From Salminus brasiliensis (taxonomy: Eukaryota > Chordata > Actinopteri > Characiformes > Bryconidae), in contig NC_132893.1 of assembly GCF_030463535.1 (NCBI RefSeq), positions 21,312,027 through 21,376,026 of the forward strand: a stretch of 64,000 bases of DNA. Direction: 5' to 3'. The translations under genes and the position numbers were made by a program. Positions within the stretch are counted from its first letter, which is position 1; each line of letters opens with the position of its first letter. Under the pieces are notes generated by a model. The model ran no database searches and was not told the DNA's origin. It worked only from the letters and a program-made list of their open reading frames with translations. Below, piece by piece: positions 32,401 to 44,800 of the stretch.

Positions 32401-32800
32401 CTTCAAGTCTATATTATTCACCTATGAATATGGATAACCTCACTTACATATCCACTTGTTGTCGAATAGATTTGACAACATTTCAAATTAACAGGAGATA
32501 AAGTCAGCAAAGCAAAGTCATTTTCTCTGAAACTCTCTCCTGGGAGAAGTTTTAATCCCATCAGCTAGAAATCAGACACAGGTAACAATGAAAATAACAA
32601 ATGATTTCAGATTAAAATTACAAACATCTAATTTTTAGTAATCTACAACAAAACATTACCAGCATATCTTCATTTGCATGAGCAGGTTCTACAGGTTATG
32701 GAATTAATGGGTTCACTTACATTTTCTAGCCTGCTCTGTAGACGATTACTCCACAGTGCTCGTTTACCTTTGAAACATAGTAAACAATAAAAAAAGAGAG
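29491..32800. other. spacer between A2 and B1, repeat debris
   Basis: No gene. It holds the element end at 31050-31275 and a stretch at 32050-32300 with GCATGATGCTACCACCACCA, resembling Tc1-type transposon relics. A decayed A-type tail-exon relic lies at about 32535-32590. Confidence 0.5.
31050..31275. mobile_element. dispersed element, opposite end of the 29110 family
   Basis: Shares CATCCACAGTGCAGGCTAGA with the MITE at 5637 and ends in AGTGGTTTTAATGTTATGGC. Probably two fused element ends. Confidence 0.45.
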
Positions 32801-32814
32801 AGGGATAACTTCAC

Positions 32815-32867
32815 CTGAGGGGGTTCAGAGGTTTTAATCCCATCAGCTGAAGGCCGGATACTTCTTT
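32815..32867 (-). pseudogene. orphan A-type cytoplasmic tail exon
   Basis: 53 bp with acceptor CTTTCAG... and donor CCCCTCAG|GTGAAG. In the expected phase 1 it reads KRSIRPSADGIKTSEPPQ, matching A2 tail residues KSASDGTKTSELSQ. The flanking intron (AACAATGTCAAATAAC) is also homologous to A2. No V or C exons for it were found nearby, so it is probably the remnant of a lost A-type gene. Confidence 0.55.
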
Positions 32868-33062
32868 CTGAAGGGTAACAATGTCAAATAACTAATCATT
32901 TCAAATCAAAAGCACAAACACACTTAATGTACATATTAAACGGATCCATAAGTCACCTCTAAACCAATTACCAGCACATGTTTATTTGTAGGAATGGTCA
33001 GCTTGCTCAAAAGCCTTCTGGAAACGGATCTCTGGAAAACTGCTTCGTGACAGCATTCGTTG

Positions 33063-33118
33063 TGAAAAGCGCTATATGAATAAATGTGAATTGAATTGAA
33101 TTAAATTGAATTGAATGA
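33063..33118 (+). mobile_element. LINE 3' tail, (TTGAA)n
   Basis: AAAAGCGCTATATGAATAAATG followed by tandem TTGAA/TTAAA units, the typical 3' end of fish L2/CR1-type LINEs. Confidence 0.6.
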
Positions 33119-34410
33119 CAGCAGATGTCATTTGGAGCAAGCGAGTTGGACTGAGCGAGCAAGTACCAGATGTAGTGAGAGAGAGTCACACAGAGAGCAT
33201 CCTGAGTGATCCCTCTTTGTGCCCAGTAGACCTATCAGTGTTCTCTGAGGGCGAGACTTACAGTCGACCCCTCTCATTGTGCATCAGTTTAGTTTAGTGT
33301 CCTGCAGAAACCGTACTAGCCCTGCCTACAGCCCTGCCTTCAACAACAACTTTTCTTTTGCCCATGATAAGCTAAGATGAGTAACAGCTGTCATTATTAT
33401 ATTGTCTATCTAGCTATCTATCTATATATCTATCTATATATATATCTATATATATATATGTGTGTGTGTGATGAACTGTCTTCAACTTTCTAGAATTTAG
33501 AAAGTATGTTGTTCCCTGAAATGATTTTTTGCAAGGTGGGATGTCTGAGAAGAGGAGCTCAAACTCAGCATGTGAAGAAGTGAAAGCCAGGAAAGGAAAC
33601 GGGCATCTGAGTTAGGCTAAAAGCTAACGATAACCTATGCTAGCTTATATCATCTGTTCTCTTTAACATTATCTCCCTCGAAAGCACACTAGACTACCAT
33701 AGCTGGCTAAACCGAAGCTAAACACGCATCAGAAGGGAAATATCATTTATTTATTTATTTATTGTCAGTAAGACTCGAGAAATCCAAACCCTGATAAGTG
33801 AGTGGAGGCAAGGCTAAGTTTATGTTAGTGTATGTTCAATTGTGTTATGGAATATGTTTTGTGTCTTTGCTTATCTGAGAATAAGAGCAGAAGCACCCAC
33901 ACAGGGCAGATCAATACCACATGGAGCGAGACATCAGCAGGCTCTGAGTAAGTGAAGGCCAATGGGCAGAGCTGGATTTGCATGCTGCAGTATAGAGCAC
34001 ACTGGGACACGTAAGTAGTTGGTTAAAGAGCATTGTTGGGGTTGGACTGTTACTACATGTGTTGTCAAAGTAAACATGTGTTGTGGATTAGTGTAAGGTG
34101 GGACTGTATGCGGCCACCAGGGATCAGATGTGTTATTGGTGGTCTGGCAACCATTCTAAGCATTCTTACCAGAAAATGGGTCTTGATATACTTTAGCTTC
34201 TTCCATTCTTCGCAGAGCTGTTTGTTATTTCAATAAAGAACCTCTATTGTGATTTCTTCAACGCCACAATTGCCATTTAAAAATAAAAGTTTAAAAAATC
34301 TGGAAAATTATTTTTTGTCATTTTTGGAGAATAAAGCCTTTGGGTTTAATTAATGAAATGACCATGTACATGGAAAAGGACTACTTTAATGTGTTTCCAT
34401 TTTGTATGTT
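33119..34410. other. spacer, nothing recognised
   Basis: A TATC/TA simple repeat lies at about 33405-33470. The rest has no supported exon. Confidence 0.4.
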
Positions 34411-34414
34411 AATG

Positions 34415-34600
34415 CATATGCAAAAACCTTGTATCTCCAACATGTCAATTTTCCAGGAGAAGGACAAACATACTTAACTCTTAATAGAAGTCAACATGGA
34501 AAGAGTTTATTTCAGGTCTTATTGGAGCATTTCTGTTGGTCTGTTCATTGTGAAACATGGACAGAATGTAATGAACAACTGCCAGATTCAAAACAGCCAA
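34415..34600 (-). repeat. R1 repeat copy
   Basis: Contains GTATCTCCAACATGTCAATT and GGAGCATTTCTGTTGGTCTG, the reverse orientation of the R1 body. Confidence 0.55.
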
Positions 34601-35226
34601 AATGAAGATACAAGGTTTTGTGATGATTATGTTTCACACATACTGGTCTGGTCAGTTTGACCTAGTAGTGTCAAAATAGGCCTCAATATAAAATTTGGAC
34701 CAAAACGGAGGCCTTTTTTGGTAAATTATCAGACCGCAGGTAAACCATGCTCTGGATGTGGTGACAATTTCAATTACATAAATATTTATTATTTATTTAA
34801 TATACTATTTCTATAAATAATATTTATAGTACTTGAGAAAAGGTGTCTCAATACTTTTGCCCATATAGTAAGGTGGAACTAGCTTGGATGTTATTTACTT
34901 TTTATTAGTTATATAAACTGCTTTAGGTGTTGATCAGGCCACACCATGCTGTTCTGTGCTGTTCTGTGTCATCACGCCTGAACGTCAGCTCATCACATTT
35001 GACCCCTGAGCATATAAAGCTTTCCCACTCTCTGGTGTGCTTGTGTCTCCGTCGAATGTGGTTACATATGCTAACACCTATTCAGGCTGGTAACTGACAG
35101 CATCACACATCTACTGCATGAGGCAAAATTGTGGCCTGCTTTTACTGTCACTGTTCAGCTGTGAAGATCTGTTTCCTTTAGAAAAGCATGACCACAGGAG
35201 TGCACAGAATCAAAATTCATTTCTCA

Positions 35227-35232
35227 TTTATT
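35227..35232 (-). terminator. poly(A) signal of receptor B1
   Basis: AATAAA on the - strand (GGAAATAAATGAG) lies about 220 bp after the B1 stop. Confidence 0.5.
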
Positions 35233-35357
35233 TCCAAGGAACAAAAATAACTTGCAGAGGCACAACGTGCACAGAGAAACTCCAATAGTGTCTTTGCATT
35301 GCTTGGGGTAAAAATAATATAAAGTGACTAGTCATAAACATACTTACATACACATGC

Positions 35358-35358
35358 C

Positions 35359-35400
<42 letters not shown>
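35358..35400. repeat. (CA)n microsatellite in B1 3' UTR
   Basis: About 20 CA units, (GT)n on the transcribed strand. Confidence 0.9.
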
Positions 35401-35405
<5 letters not shown>

Positions 35406-35454
35406 ACAAACAGAGATGATGAGAGGTTTCACAGCAGCAGGGACTTAGTTCTTG

Positions 35455-38400
35455 TTAGTTCTCGTAGATGCACTCTTCTCTCTGAGCCTGACATTCACCC
35501 TGTGGGTTGGGCCTGGGATTCACTGTAGAATTGGGACCAGTGCTAGGTCTCGATGTGAAGAAATTTAAGTTCTCATAGACTTTATTGCTGAAGACTATAG
35601 AGCCTGAGCGATCTTCTTGCTTTCTACCTGTCTCATCACACATACAGAGACACACAGAGACATAGAGAGAGAGAGAGAAAGAGAGAGAACAATTATATAT
35701 TTATAAGAACAATTATAAGAAAAATTATATTTTGGCATTATTGGATCTTACTCCAGCTTTAGAAATAGTTAACCATGAGATTCTAATCCACCATATTGAG
35801 AACGGGTTTAGCCCTTTAAGTACAGTTTAGGTTAAGTATAGTTTTATATAAGTATATAAGTATAAGTATATAAGTATAGTGACAAATATGTGCAACTTTA
35901 CCTTTACCTTTAGTCATCCCCAATGCTTGATTTATTGAGTGAGTGCCACAAGGTTCAATTTAAAGGCCTTTTCTTTTGTCTTTGTACATTTTACCTCTTG
36001 GTAATACGATCAGGAATCACAAGGACTTGTGATCTTGGGTAAATTACAGAAAAAAGAATCCTCTTTATGTTTTTAACCTTCTTTAAGCAAATCTTTAAGA
36101 AAGCTCTCTAATACTCCTAACTGCCAAATATAAATAGCTACTGTACTGGAACACTCGCTCATTTACTGTTTTGTCCAAAATCAAGGATATTAAAAAGAGT
36201 TTGTCCTGCTTTTGTTGGAGTAACTGTCTCTACTGTCCAGGGGAGGCTTTCTACTGGATTTTGGAGCATTACTGTGATGATTTGATTGCATTTAGTTACA
36301 GTTGCATTAATGAGGTCAAGATGTTGAATGATCACCACCTCACCTCATCCTCTACAACCCAACTCAACCCAAATGTATTGGATGGAGCTCCAACCATCAT
36401 TTCAAAGAACAAGAACCCACTGTTCCACAGCTCAATGCATTAATTAGAGGGGGTGTCCACAAACATTTGGACATACAGTAAAGTTAGTAAAGTAAGATTT
36501 AAAAAGGACAGCTTAAAGTGCATCTGCCAAAGGCCAAAACTGCTACATTTGGGCACATCTGAGGTCTAGGTATCAGTCGCTAAATGGTGCTTCACAATGT
36601 TTGGCTTGGTCTCTAGGTTCTACTAGCTGACCTAACATATCAGTTATAGATTGTGGGCCACCGAGTGATGTATAGACCAGTAGCAGCACTTTAAAAGCTG
36701 CCAGTATAATGTTTTTAGAACTGCAGGAATGTTCTTCTCGTCCTGTTTAAACTCTTGCAGCAGTGGTTTGAATAAGCTGGAGCTGTTTAAGGCTCTTTTG
36801 AGTCCAGTTAAGAGGCCATAACAATAGTCAATGCTGCTGGATGAGTTTCTCTAAGTCTTGTGGGGACACCACTGATTCTGGCTATATTGTTAAGATGATA
36901 TTTTAAAGCTGTTCTGGAGATTGCTTTAATTATGGCTCACTAGTCTATTAGAACAATATTTCTGACCTGGACTTTAGTTTTTAGAGCTGTGGTTTCAAGG
37001 TGTGTGCCAAGTGTCTTTATTTTTGTTGCCAAACACAATAATCACTGTTTTGTCCATATCCAATTATTTTTGTGTTCCAAGCATTGACACACTGAGTCCA
37101 TAGAGCTGCAATTATCTGGTGATAGAAATAGTTTTATCTGTGTATCATCAGCATGACTGTGGTAATCAGTGTTGCAGTTCTGAAGGAAATGGCTCAAAAA
37201 AAGCACATCTTCGCAGTCACGCAAAACCTTGTATTTGTATGGCAATTTCACACACTGACACTCACACATTTTGACACACTATAAACAACTCCCAGATTCC
37301 AGTTATGTGAAGAAGTGGAAAAATTGCAGAACTGCAAATGTGAGGTTTTTGTGTGACAGCAATAATGTAGAGATGAAACAAAAAGTGCCCAAAAAAACGA
37401 TACTTGGGGGATTCCATATGCCATAGGCATCCTACTAGGTTTATAACTGCCGAAAATAGAAACAAATTTACTCCGGCCTTCTAAATAGGACCTGAACCTG
37501 AAAGTGAGGACTGTCCCGGAAAGGACTGCACACTTTTCCAGGCGCTTTATAAGTACTCTATGATCTATGAGTCAAATGCAGTGTAGGACAAATTGTAAAC
37601 TTAGAAACTTTGCATCCTGCCCTGCTGCTCTGTTTACTCCCCCACCTTAATGGCTTTTCCACTGTATCTGTGAGTTTTGTACATAGGTGTTATTCATATG
37701 TAGTATATAGCCTCTGTTATCTGTATAATAGCCTTATTACTTCATTCATCGTCTTACTATACCATTAATGAATCCATCTTTCACCAACATGAAGTTTAGC
37801 CTGCTGGTTTGCAATCTTGTCAGAATATTCAGACATTAGTCACATAACTTAATCTATATGAAGTCAAATGAAAACAATAATTATATTCACACAACTGTTG
37901 TTGGGCCGGGTTCCCGGGGAATGGGTATACAGGATTAAAAAACCCTACAGCAGCATGCCTGTCATTTATTAGATCCTTTATGAGAGCAGTCTGGCTGTCC
38001 ACTAGAACAGTGGTGGGGTGGGAAACATGACTAAAACTTGTCCAACTAGCAATTTAAACGGAAAAAAATGACAGAGCTGCTCATAATAATATTAGCGGAC
38101 CAGCTATTGTACCACTACTGGACAACCGCTAGCCAGTTTTGATGTGGGCAGGGTACCAGCAGTGGCGGCAATATGGCAGAAGCTGGGGTGTGATGGTTTG
38201 TTCCTTTGTGGTACACTCTCTGATCATTTTAAAACCAACACATACCCTCACCCTTCTGATCTGATCTGATTACATATACAACTGATTTCAGATATAACTG
38301 ATATCTTCTAGTTAATCATCGTCTGTCTGCTTCTGACCACAGAATCTCTGTTGACTGAATATTATGTTAGTTGCAGGATATCCTCAAGCCAGCATTGACA

Positions 38401-38763
38401 CTACAGTGCCTGACAACGTCATACCAACACCCACCCACACGCACTACTATGCCACTGCCATGCTGGGGTGACCCCTGTGCTGAGTAGCATGGATATAAGT
38501 TAGGTGTAACTAATATGTATGGGGAAAAAAAATAATAGTAATGTGAGTGAGTCAGTGAGGGTTGGTGGAAACACTGCTCTCTACTGCACTCTAGTGGGAA
38601 AGTGTAAATGAATAGCCATTAACTTTGCATGTGTGTAAACATTCAGATAAAATAAATAAACAAACCAGTAAACGAAAAGTTACATTCCAAATGGTGTCTG
38701 CAATTCCGCATTAAATCTAACAGTATTCTCAAGTTTCATCGTATAGCCCTGGAATTTCTTGTT

Positions 38764-38816
<53 letters not shown>

Positions 38817-41800
38817 CTCTTAATAAGTCCTAACAAGAAAAATATATGAAAATGGAATTCAATACATTTTGGAACCAAACCCATAAGATTTTCTATGAAT
38901 ATCAACAAAGTGTTTTTTAATTTAAGACTAATTAACACAGAGGAAGTAGACTTGGTGTGTTTTGGCACTTGGAGCTGTAGCTAAACTTGAAACTAAAAGG
39001 CCACCCACGTGGGAAAGATAAAAACATCACACCAGATCTGGCCTTGACATAATAAGACAGAGAGAGAGAGAGAGAGATCAGAAGGCCTGAGAACAAATGT
39101 CAGCAAGAGGTGTTGAACAGAGGGTGGAGGACAGTCACAGTTTCCTCTTTGTAATTCTCCAGGAAATTCTGGTATTTTTTTTTTTTGTACTGTACTGAAT
39201 AAGTATTGCCTCAGATAACAGTGATGTTCATTTCTGAACATTTGCTTCCACAGGCAACAGGCCTTAAGAGCAGTGGGTTTGCCATATTATTATATTGTGC
39301 CAAGATGTTGAGAGGATTTCTGTTTGGTTTCTTTGCCAAAAAAATTGCCCACACTGGTGAGCACACAGCAATTTAGATACGGCACTAGATTAACAAGAAT
39401 GTTGTAATGAAATGAAATGCTTGCCATTAATAAAACAAGCCATATTACCACCCCCCCCCCAAAAAAAAAAAAAAAATAGAGGTATAAAAATGTAAAAAAA
39501 GTAGAAAAATGAGAGGGTATTAATACAACAATGATGATATGAGCCCTCACCTTTAAAGCAGGCGATGCTGAAAAGGAGGATGAGGAGAAGCCCCACGCAG
39601 CCACCAATAATCGAGGCAATCAGCAGCCAGGGTATTGTCGAAGTCCCACTGCACCCTGAAAACACACACAGAATGACTGAGTGGGTCTGACGGTGGGGAT
39701 CACAAGAGCTCTGCAATACAGTGTTATGATGACATTTTGTGGTTTTGTTACATTTATTATATTAAAATCTACCTACAAAAGAGGATCTCCAATTTGTCTC
39801 TAATAGAACTTCCTCAGTGATTGCAGAAAACCACAGTTATGAAGCAGACAAAGCAAAACTGTCCTTTTTACATACATAGCAGATGCTCTCGTCCATCTCA
39901 TCGCAGACAATATTATCTACAGTGATTTACTCTTGTCCGTGTGATCTTATTGGCATAGCAGTTGTGCTTTGGCCTGGACACGGAATCACACCCTCGTTTC
40001 CCAGGTGTAGGCCGGATGCGGTTCTCCACTATTTCCTCTTCAGAATTCCCCAGAACATTCTTAGAACTCTTTCTCTAAACATGTGGATGAGGAAACTACA
40101 ACAGAAATAACCTCAACCTCACCCACATCCAACATGAGCAGCTCAGTCACTACAAGGCCTCAGCAGAAGGAAAGTAGAGAGTCTGACCGTACTCAAGGAA
40201 TTTTACTTTACAGTGTTACTTTTGAAGATTTGTACTCTACTCAAGCTCAAACTCAAATAAATACCTTTGCATTTACTCAATTACATTTCCAAAATATCTG
40301 TTCCAAACAATTTTTCAGGGCTTTTTTTCAGTACATTAAACTCCATCCAGTAACTGGATGACCTTTAAGTGCTGAGAGTTTTTTTTTTCTGAAATGGTGA
40401 AATCTGATTTTAGCTACAGTGCATCAGCCAGCAGGACTTGTGTCACTCAATAATCAAAAAAATACATTTAAAAATGATTGGAAACATTTAGTCCTGATCA
40501 GCTCTAGGTTAGATTTTTGTTGATTCTTGAATTAGTTTTTGTTTTATTTTAATACGAGACCAGTTATGCTGTCTTGGACTCACAGCTACAGATGGCTATG
40601 GCAACACCAGGGATCTAACTGGTGGTCCTCCCATAATGGTGCCGACGCAAATAAAACCTGTGCCTCTGTGCATCAATATTATTTTACCCTTCAAACATAT
40701 TACTGACTTTCTGATTTCATGTGAGATCATTTTGGGTTGTTACGGGGTGGTAACAACCCAAAACATTTCTAGCAAATTGTTGTGCCCATGCAAAAATATA
40801 TATGTCAGTGTTTGCTGTCTTTCGCTTTAATAAATGGACCAATAGAATTTCAATATATATATATATATATATTTTTTTTTTTTAATTAAAGGTTAGTAGG
40901 ATTTTTCCTTCTCCTGTAAAGTAGATTTTTTGGAGACAGTTTTTTATTGTCCCAAAATTAACTTTGATCTGAAATGTAACAATTTATTTACTTCTTTATC
41001 TTAAAATAAATCTTTTAGTGTAAGTTACAATCCATTTGCTGACTTGCCTTGAAAGTCATTTGTTAATTTTTTTACCAAGTAAATGCAGAGGGTAAAGTTA
41101 CAGTGTGCTGCATTGTCAACACTGGATAAATAGATTTTCTGTTACTGTGAACGAGGAAGGACACACAGTGTCACTGATGCAAAGCATCACTCTTTTTTTC
41201 TGTGCTCTGTGAATTTCTTCACTGTGATATGTCAGGCATAAGCCTGACACTGTTACCAGTACTATGACCAGCAGCAGCACTAACACTGCTACTTCCTTTT
41301 GCAAGAGTATGTGTGCTGCTGGGAGGGTAGTGGCCTCTGACTTCATTGAGGGCCAGTTGGATGTCCTAATTCTGAATTTCTCAAAGCTTATTGTGGTTTC
41401 TGCTTGTCACACAGTTTATGTTTATGTGGAAAAATGCTGCAGTGGTTATCTACTATCAGAGCGGTTGAGTAAACATGCCTCTGTGAAGAAAGAGAAGATG
41501 AAACCAACGGAAGCTTGTGTGACCAAGCAAGTACCCAGCCTTACGAAGAAGTGACTGTTGTCTAAGAACAGGAGTCTCTCTACACAGTCAGTAGGCTTAA
41601 CTGAAAGCCTGATTTGAACAGTACTTGTAATGGCACTTCCAAATCAACACACAAGAACGGCTCACCGTCGCTGCATGTGAGTGTGATGTTCTGGCTGTAG
41701 AGCGTGTGGTTGCTGGAGTAGCTGGCGTGACAGATGACTATGTCTCCTTCAGTCCAGTGCGGCTTGCAGAGGTGCAGCGTGCTATTTAAGCCAGTGGGGA

Positions 41801-44800
41801 TGTTCTGGTGAAGAAGCTGCTCAGATCCTCTGGTCCAGGTGAAGTTCACCTGCTCTGGACTCAAACCCTCCAGAGAACAGAGCAGATCCACACAGCTGAG
41901 ATCACTGCTGTTCATCTGCTCTATGATAAGACCCGCTGAAACTGAGAGGGGACAGTGTTCAGTAGACAACACCAGGCTTTAGGAAACTCACACACACAGA
42001 ACTTGTGGAACTTTACAGAACATGTGACAATAATGTATGACATATTAATTATCATAAGAGAAAAAGAGTGTAATCATCAGTACCTTGAAGACTCAGGACT
42101 AAAAATTTCTCCTCTGCTGGTGGGGGGATCACTTTGGTCACAGAACAGTTATAAACACCAGCATCGCTGCTTCTCACATCAGTTATAATCAGTCCGATAG
42201 GTTCTTCATTTACTTTAAACCGAGACTTGCAGTTGTGGCCACTAGTCTTGTTTTTTTCTAAAAAATATTCACAGAGAGCTGACTCTCCATCCTTTTTCCA
42301 CTTAAAACTAACCTTCTCACTGGTTGGAAACAGTGAGGGACACGGCAGGACGACACTCTGTCCTCTGGACACTGTAAAAACTTTCTGTGCACCTGCAGAG
42401 TAAAAAAGGGGGTTAGTGTAATGTAGAGTACTGGGATGAGGAAATGCATCCTGGCCAAGGCTAAAAACCTCATATGAGGGTTTTATACAGACCTTCATAA
42501 CATCTACATTTCCACTTAAGCACTGCTCCCTATAGCCATCACAAGAACACATAGGTACTTTGTCTGGATTTGTACGGCCGCTGCTTACAAACAACAGTGT
42601 ATAAACAATACTCTTAAAAATAAAGGATCCCCACTGGTACTTGGAATAAGTATAATGTTCTAGGTAAGCTCACAATTGATAAATAACTGTTACACTGCGC
42701 TAACTAGTTTGCAGTGTTGGTAAAGGCTGTGTTTCTGCACTCTCTACCACAGTATTTACAGAACAGTACACATTTAGACTGCTCTCATAATGACTAGAAA
42801 CCTAAAGCAAGGAAGGCAGATAGGGCATTAGAACTTATAGAAGTGCAGAGCATTCTTTAAAAATTAGAGTGACGCGAATACTGTGTCCTACACCTTGTCA
42901 GAGGTCTGACAGACGGTCTCTGAGAGTCAACAGCTTGTGTGATAGGCAGCTCACATGACAACACCTTGTAGTAAAGCTTAACACTGGACCAAGTCTCTGT
43001 GCCAACTGTGGAGAGAAGACTTGTAGCTGCAGGGCTGACAGGTGGAGTGGCGGTATGATAGTCATTGCTAAGATGTCAAAACAGTGCAAGCAGACTTGCC
43101 TGGGCCATTTTCTTTTTCAACTGTCCAATTTGTGTCTGTGAAAGATGTAAGACAAATGGCTTGGAACGTTAGCAGCAGTGGTGAAGGCAGTCGTCTGGAA
43201 ATCAGTCATTTTTCCAGGTAGGTGGTTCTAATGGTTAAAGTGAACCTTGATGAACTTAGATGAACTTAGATGAACATTCTACGTGCAGCTTGATCTTTAT
43301 AGTTCATCCTAAAATGAACTATAAAATGAGCAATAACTGTGTTTTAATTATGTCATTACAGTATTTACATGATTTACAGTAAAGATTTAATGAAGGTCAA
43401 GACTGTGCTTATGTTATGAAATAATTCTGTATTAATTCTGTGTAAATGCCGAAATCCAGGTAGTCCCAAATGGGGACTCATTACCATCACAACCAGTTTT
43501 GTGTTGGTAACGACTTCTTATGACAATGACAATTTTGTTTTTCAGGAAAAACAGATCCCAGATCAGGTAGATGGTTAATGTTTAAAATGAAACCTAGATG
43601 AACTTAGATGAATCGTGATCATTTTTTACACTTAGTTCAATCTGCCATTTTATTTCTTAATCTGCATGGGTCGTCTTTGCTCAGATGCTGGCCTGCTTGC
43701 CAGTTTGCAGGTTGATGTCGGGCCAATTGCAGTAAAATTTGTCACAACTGCCAGCGTGATTCTTTTTTACCAGTCCCAGTACAAGTTCTCTGACAGCTCT
43801 GATCTCCCAGTTAAAAAAACAAACTGTGTAGTAAATCAGTCCTCGCTAAACAGTACTAATCAGGAAGCATAACCACATTAGACATGTACTGATAAAACAC
43901 AAACCAACATGGCAAAAAATGAATATAACCAAGGCACAACCACAACTGTCTGCACTGGTAGATCACAAACCAACGTGCCAGAAAGGGAAATTTCAGAACT
44001 TAATTTCCTCTACTTTAACAGTTCTGCACTGTACATCTCTGCCAACCTAGAATTAATTACAGATTCTCTGTTTGAATATTGAACAGTTGTTCAGTACACT
44101 GTACACTTTGTTGAGGGTTTTTTTTTAGAACCATGACGTCTTGATGATTTAGATGCTTAAATGGTTCTTTGGCTGGTTACTGTGTTCTTCAAATGGTTCA
44201 ACAGTGCACCAAAAAGGTTTCCACGAACATTACAAGTCAAATAACCCTTTAGACTTCATGTACTGTCAAAAACTGTACTATAGTTGATGCATTCTCTGAT
44301 CTCTGTAATCTAATGTGTTTTAATACTTGTACTCCCAGTCTCAGTTATGCCGCATTACTGCCTACTGTTTTCATTTTAGTTGTAAAATCTCAAACTGGTT
44401 TACACAAGAATAAGGGGTGATTCCTTAATCAGGGGCCCATTTTGCCATCTTAACCTTTGTTTTAATTATGTCTAGACAGTGTTTACATGCTTTATAGTAA
44501 AGACTTCATGAAGGCCAAGACTGTGCTTATGTTATTAAATAATTCTGTATTAATTCTGTATTAATGCCGATATCCAGGTAGTCCCAAATGGCCCACTTTT
44601 TCCTGTGCTCTCTAAAGCTACTGTCTTATGGCCATATTTTCTGAAAAACAGTGAAAAATAGTTTTAGGCAGTTTAGTTTGCATTTAACTTACAAGTAAAC
44701 AGTCCAAAGTGAAACTGATAACTTTGCATACCATCACAACCAGTTTTGTGTTGGTAATAATGACAATTTTCACTTTTTTAGCAAAAAAATCTCCCAGATT

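Noticed and set aside
41264-41554. 96-codon + strand frame
   Set aside because: It lies antisense to the alternative TM exon and has no domain of its own.
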